Shown here in pieces: positions 20,501 through 20,555 of a stretch of 20,555 bases of DNA (within the stretch, counting starts at the first letter, position 1; every line of letters begins with the position of its first letter). The translations under genes and the position numbers were made by a program. The notes under the pieces were generated by a model that was not told where the DNA came from, searched no databases, and saw only the letters and a program-made list of their open reading frames with translations. The DNA comes from Zoogloeaceae bacterium (GTDB lineage Bacteria > Pseudomonadota > Gammaproteobacteria > Burkholderiales > Rhodocyclaceae), in assembly GCA_031267345.1 (NCBI GenBank), contig JAIRZG010000208.1, positions 1 to 20,555 of the forward strand. Reading direction: 5' to 3'.

Positions 20501-20555
20501 ATGTCTGAACTTATGAAAAAACCCGGATGGCGACGCGCAAAGCCTGTCTTTGCGC
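20501..20555 (+). CDS. Start of a possible gene running off the right edge
   Basis: ATG 20501 follows GGGGGAA by about 7 bases and is open to the edge (18 codons, basic: KKPGWRRAKP). It is in the same frame as the 21-aa ORF. The last 21 bases form a perfect hairpin, GCGCAAAG (20535-20542) and CTTTGCGC (20548-20555) around CCTGT, which could be coding or could be a transcript end just cut by the window. Confidence 0.25.
   Translation, partial: MSELMKKPGWRRAKPVFA

Noticed and set aside
1..20555. CRISPR arrays, tRNA or rRNA genes, transposases, phage genes
   Set aside because: I looked for regularly spaced repeats, tRNA T-arm patterns and recombinase motifs and found none that hold up.

Overview
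The window is a G+C-rich chromosomal segment of a Gram-negative bacterium, most likely a betaproteobacterium. The grounds are family resemblance and gene order: aat followed by bpt, darP divergent from pmbA, a YafS-like methyltransferase overlapping rnhA, a TonB-dependent cobalamin receptor, and an acetate:succinyl-CoA CoA-transferase. Genes are dense and mostly housekeeping. I see no insertion sequence, CRISPR array, rRNA or tRNA gene.

Layout. 1-2314 (minus): a REC-GGDEF regulator with a degenerate active site, followed by an inner-membrane DUF748/AsmA-like protein that runs off the left edge. 2347-4390 (plus): a secreted NlpC/P60 hydrolase behind a promoter that appears to start the transcript at the ATG, then aat and bpt, the two leucyl-transferases of the bacterial N-end rule. 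4611-7584 (plus): a CoA-transferase, a perfect 19-bp palindrome, and an A+T-richer unknown membrane-anchored protein. 7619-9637 (minus): pepD and a gamma-carbonic-anhydrase-like protein. 9669-10040 (plus): a MazG-like nucleotide pyrophosphohydrolase. 10403-11877 (minus): darP and rlmJ, overlapping, both concerned with the 50S subunit. 11909-13288 (plus): pmbA/tldE.

13281-16846 is the best-defined regulatory unit: repeats, then a cobalamin riboswitch (about 13547-13746), a hairpin that can mask the ribosome binding site, a BtuB-like outer-membrane receptor, and a BtuF-like periplasmic binding protein. The inner-membrane permease and ATPase are not in the window. 16945-18518 (plus): a tandem carboxymuconolactone-decarboxylase-fold protein overlapping nadC. 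18714-19941 (minus): rnhA and a YafS-like methyltransferase. The right edge (20220-20555) holds a candidate promoter with an 11-bp-spaced direct repeat and a cluster of very small ORFs that I do not recognise.

No clearly new multi-gene system is visible. The points most worth a second look are the riboswitch expression platform, the small-ORF locus at the right edge, the A+T-rich orphan at 6181-7584, the inactive GGDEF protein that keeps a possible c-di-GMP inhibitory site, and several families of short palindromic repeats between genes.
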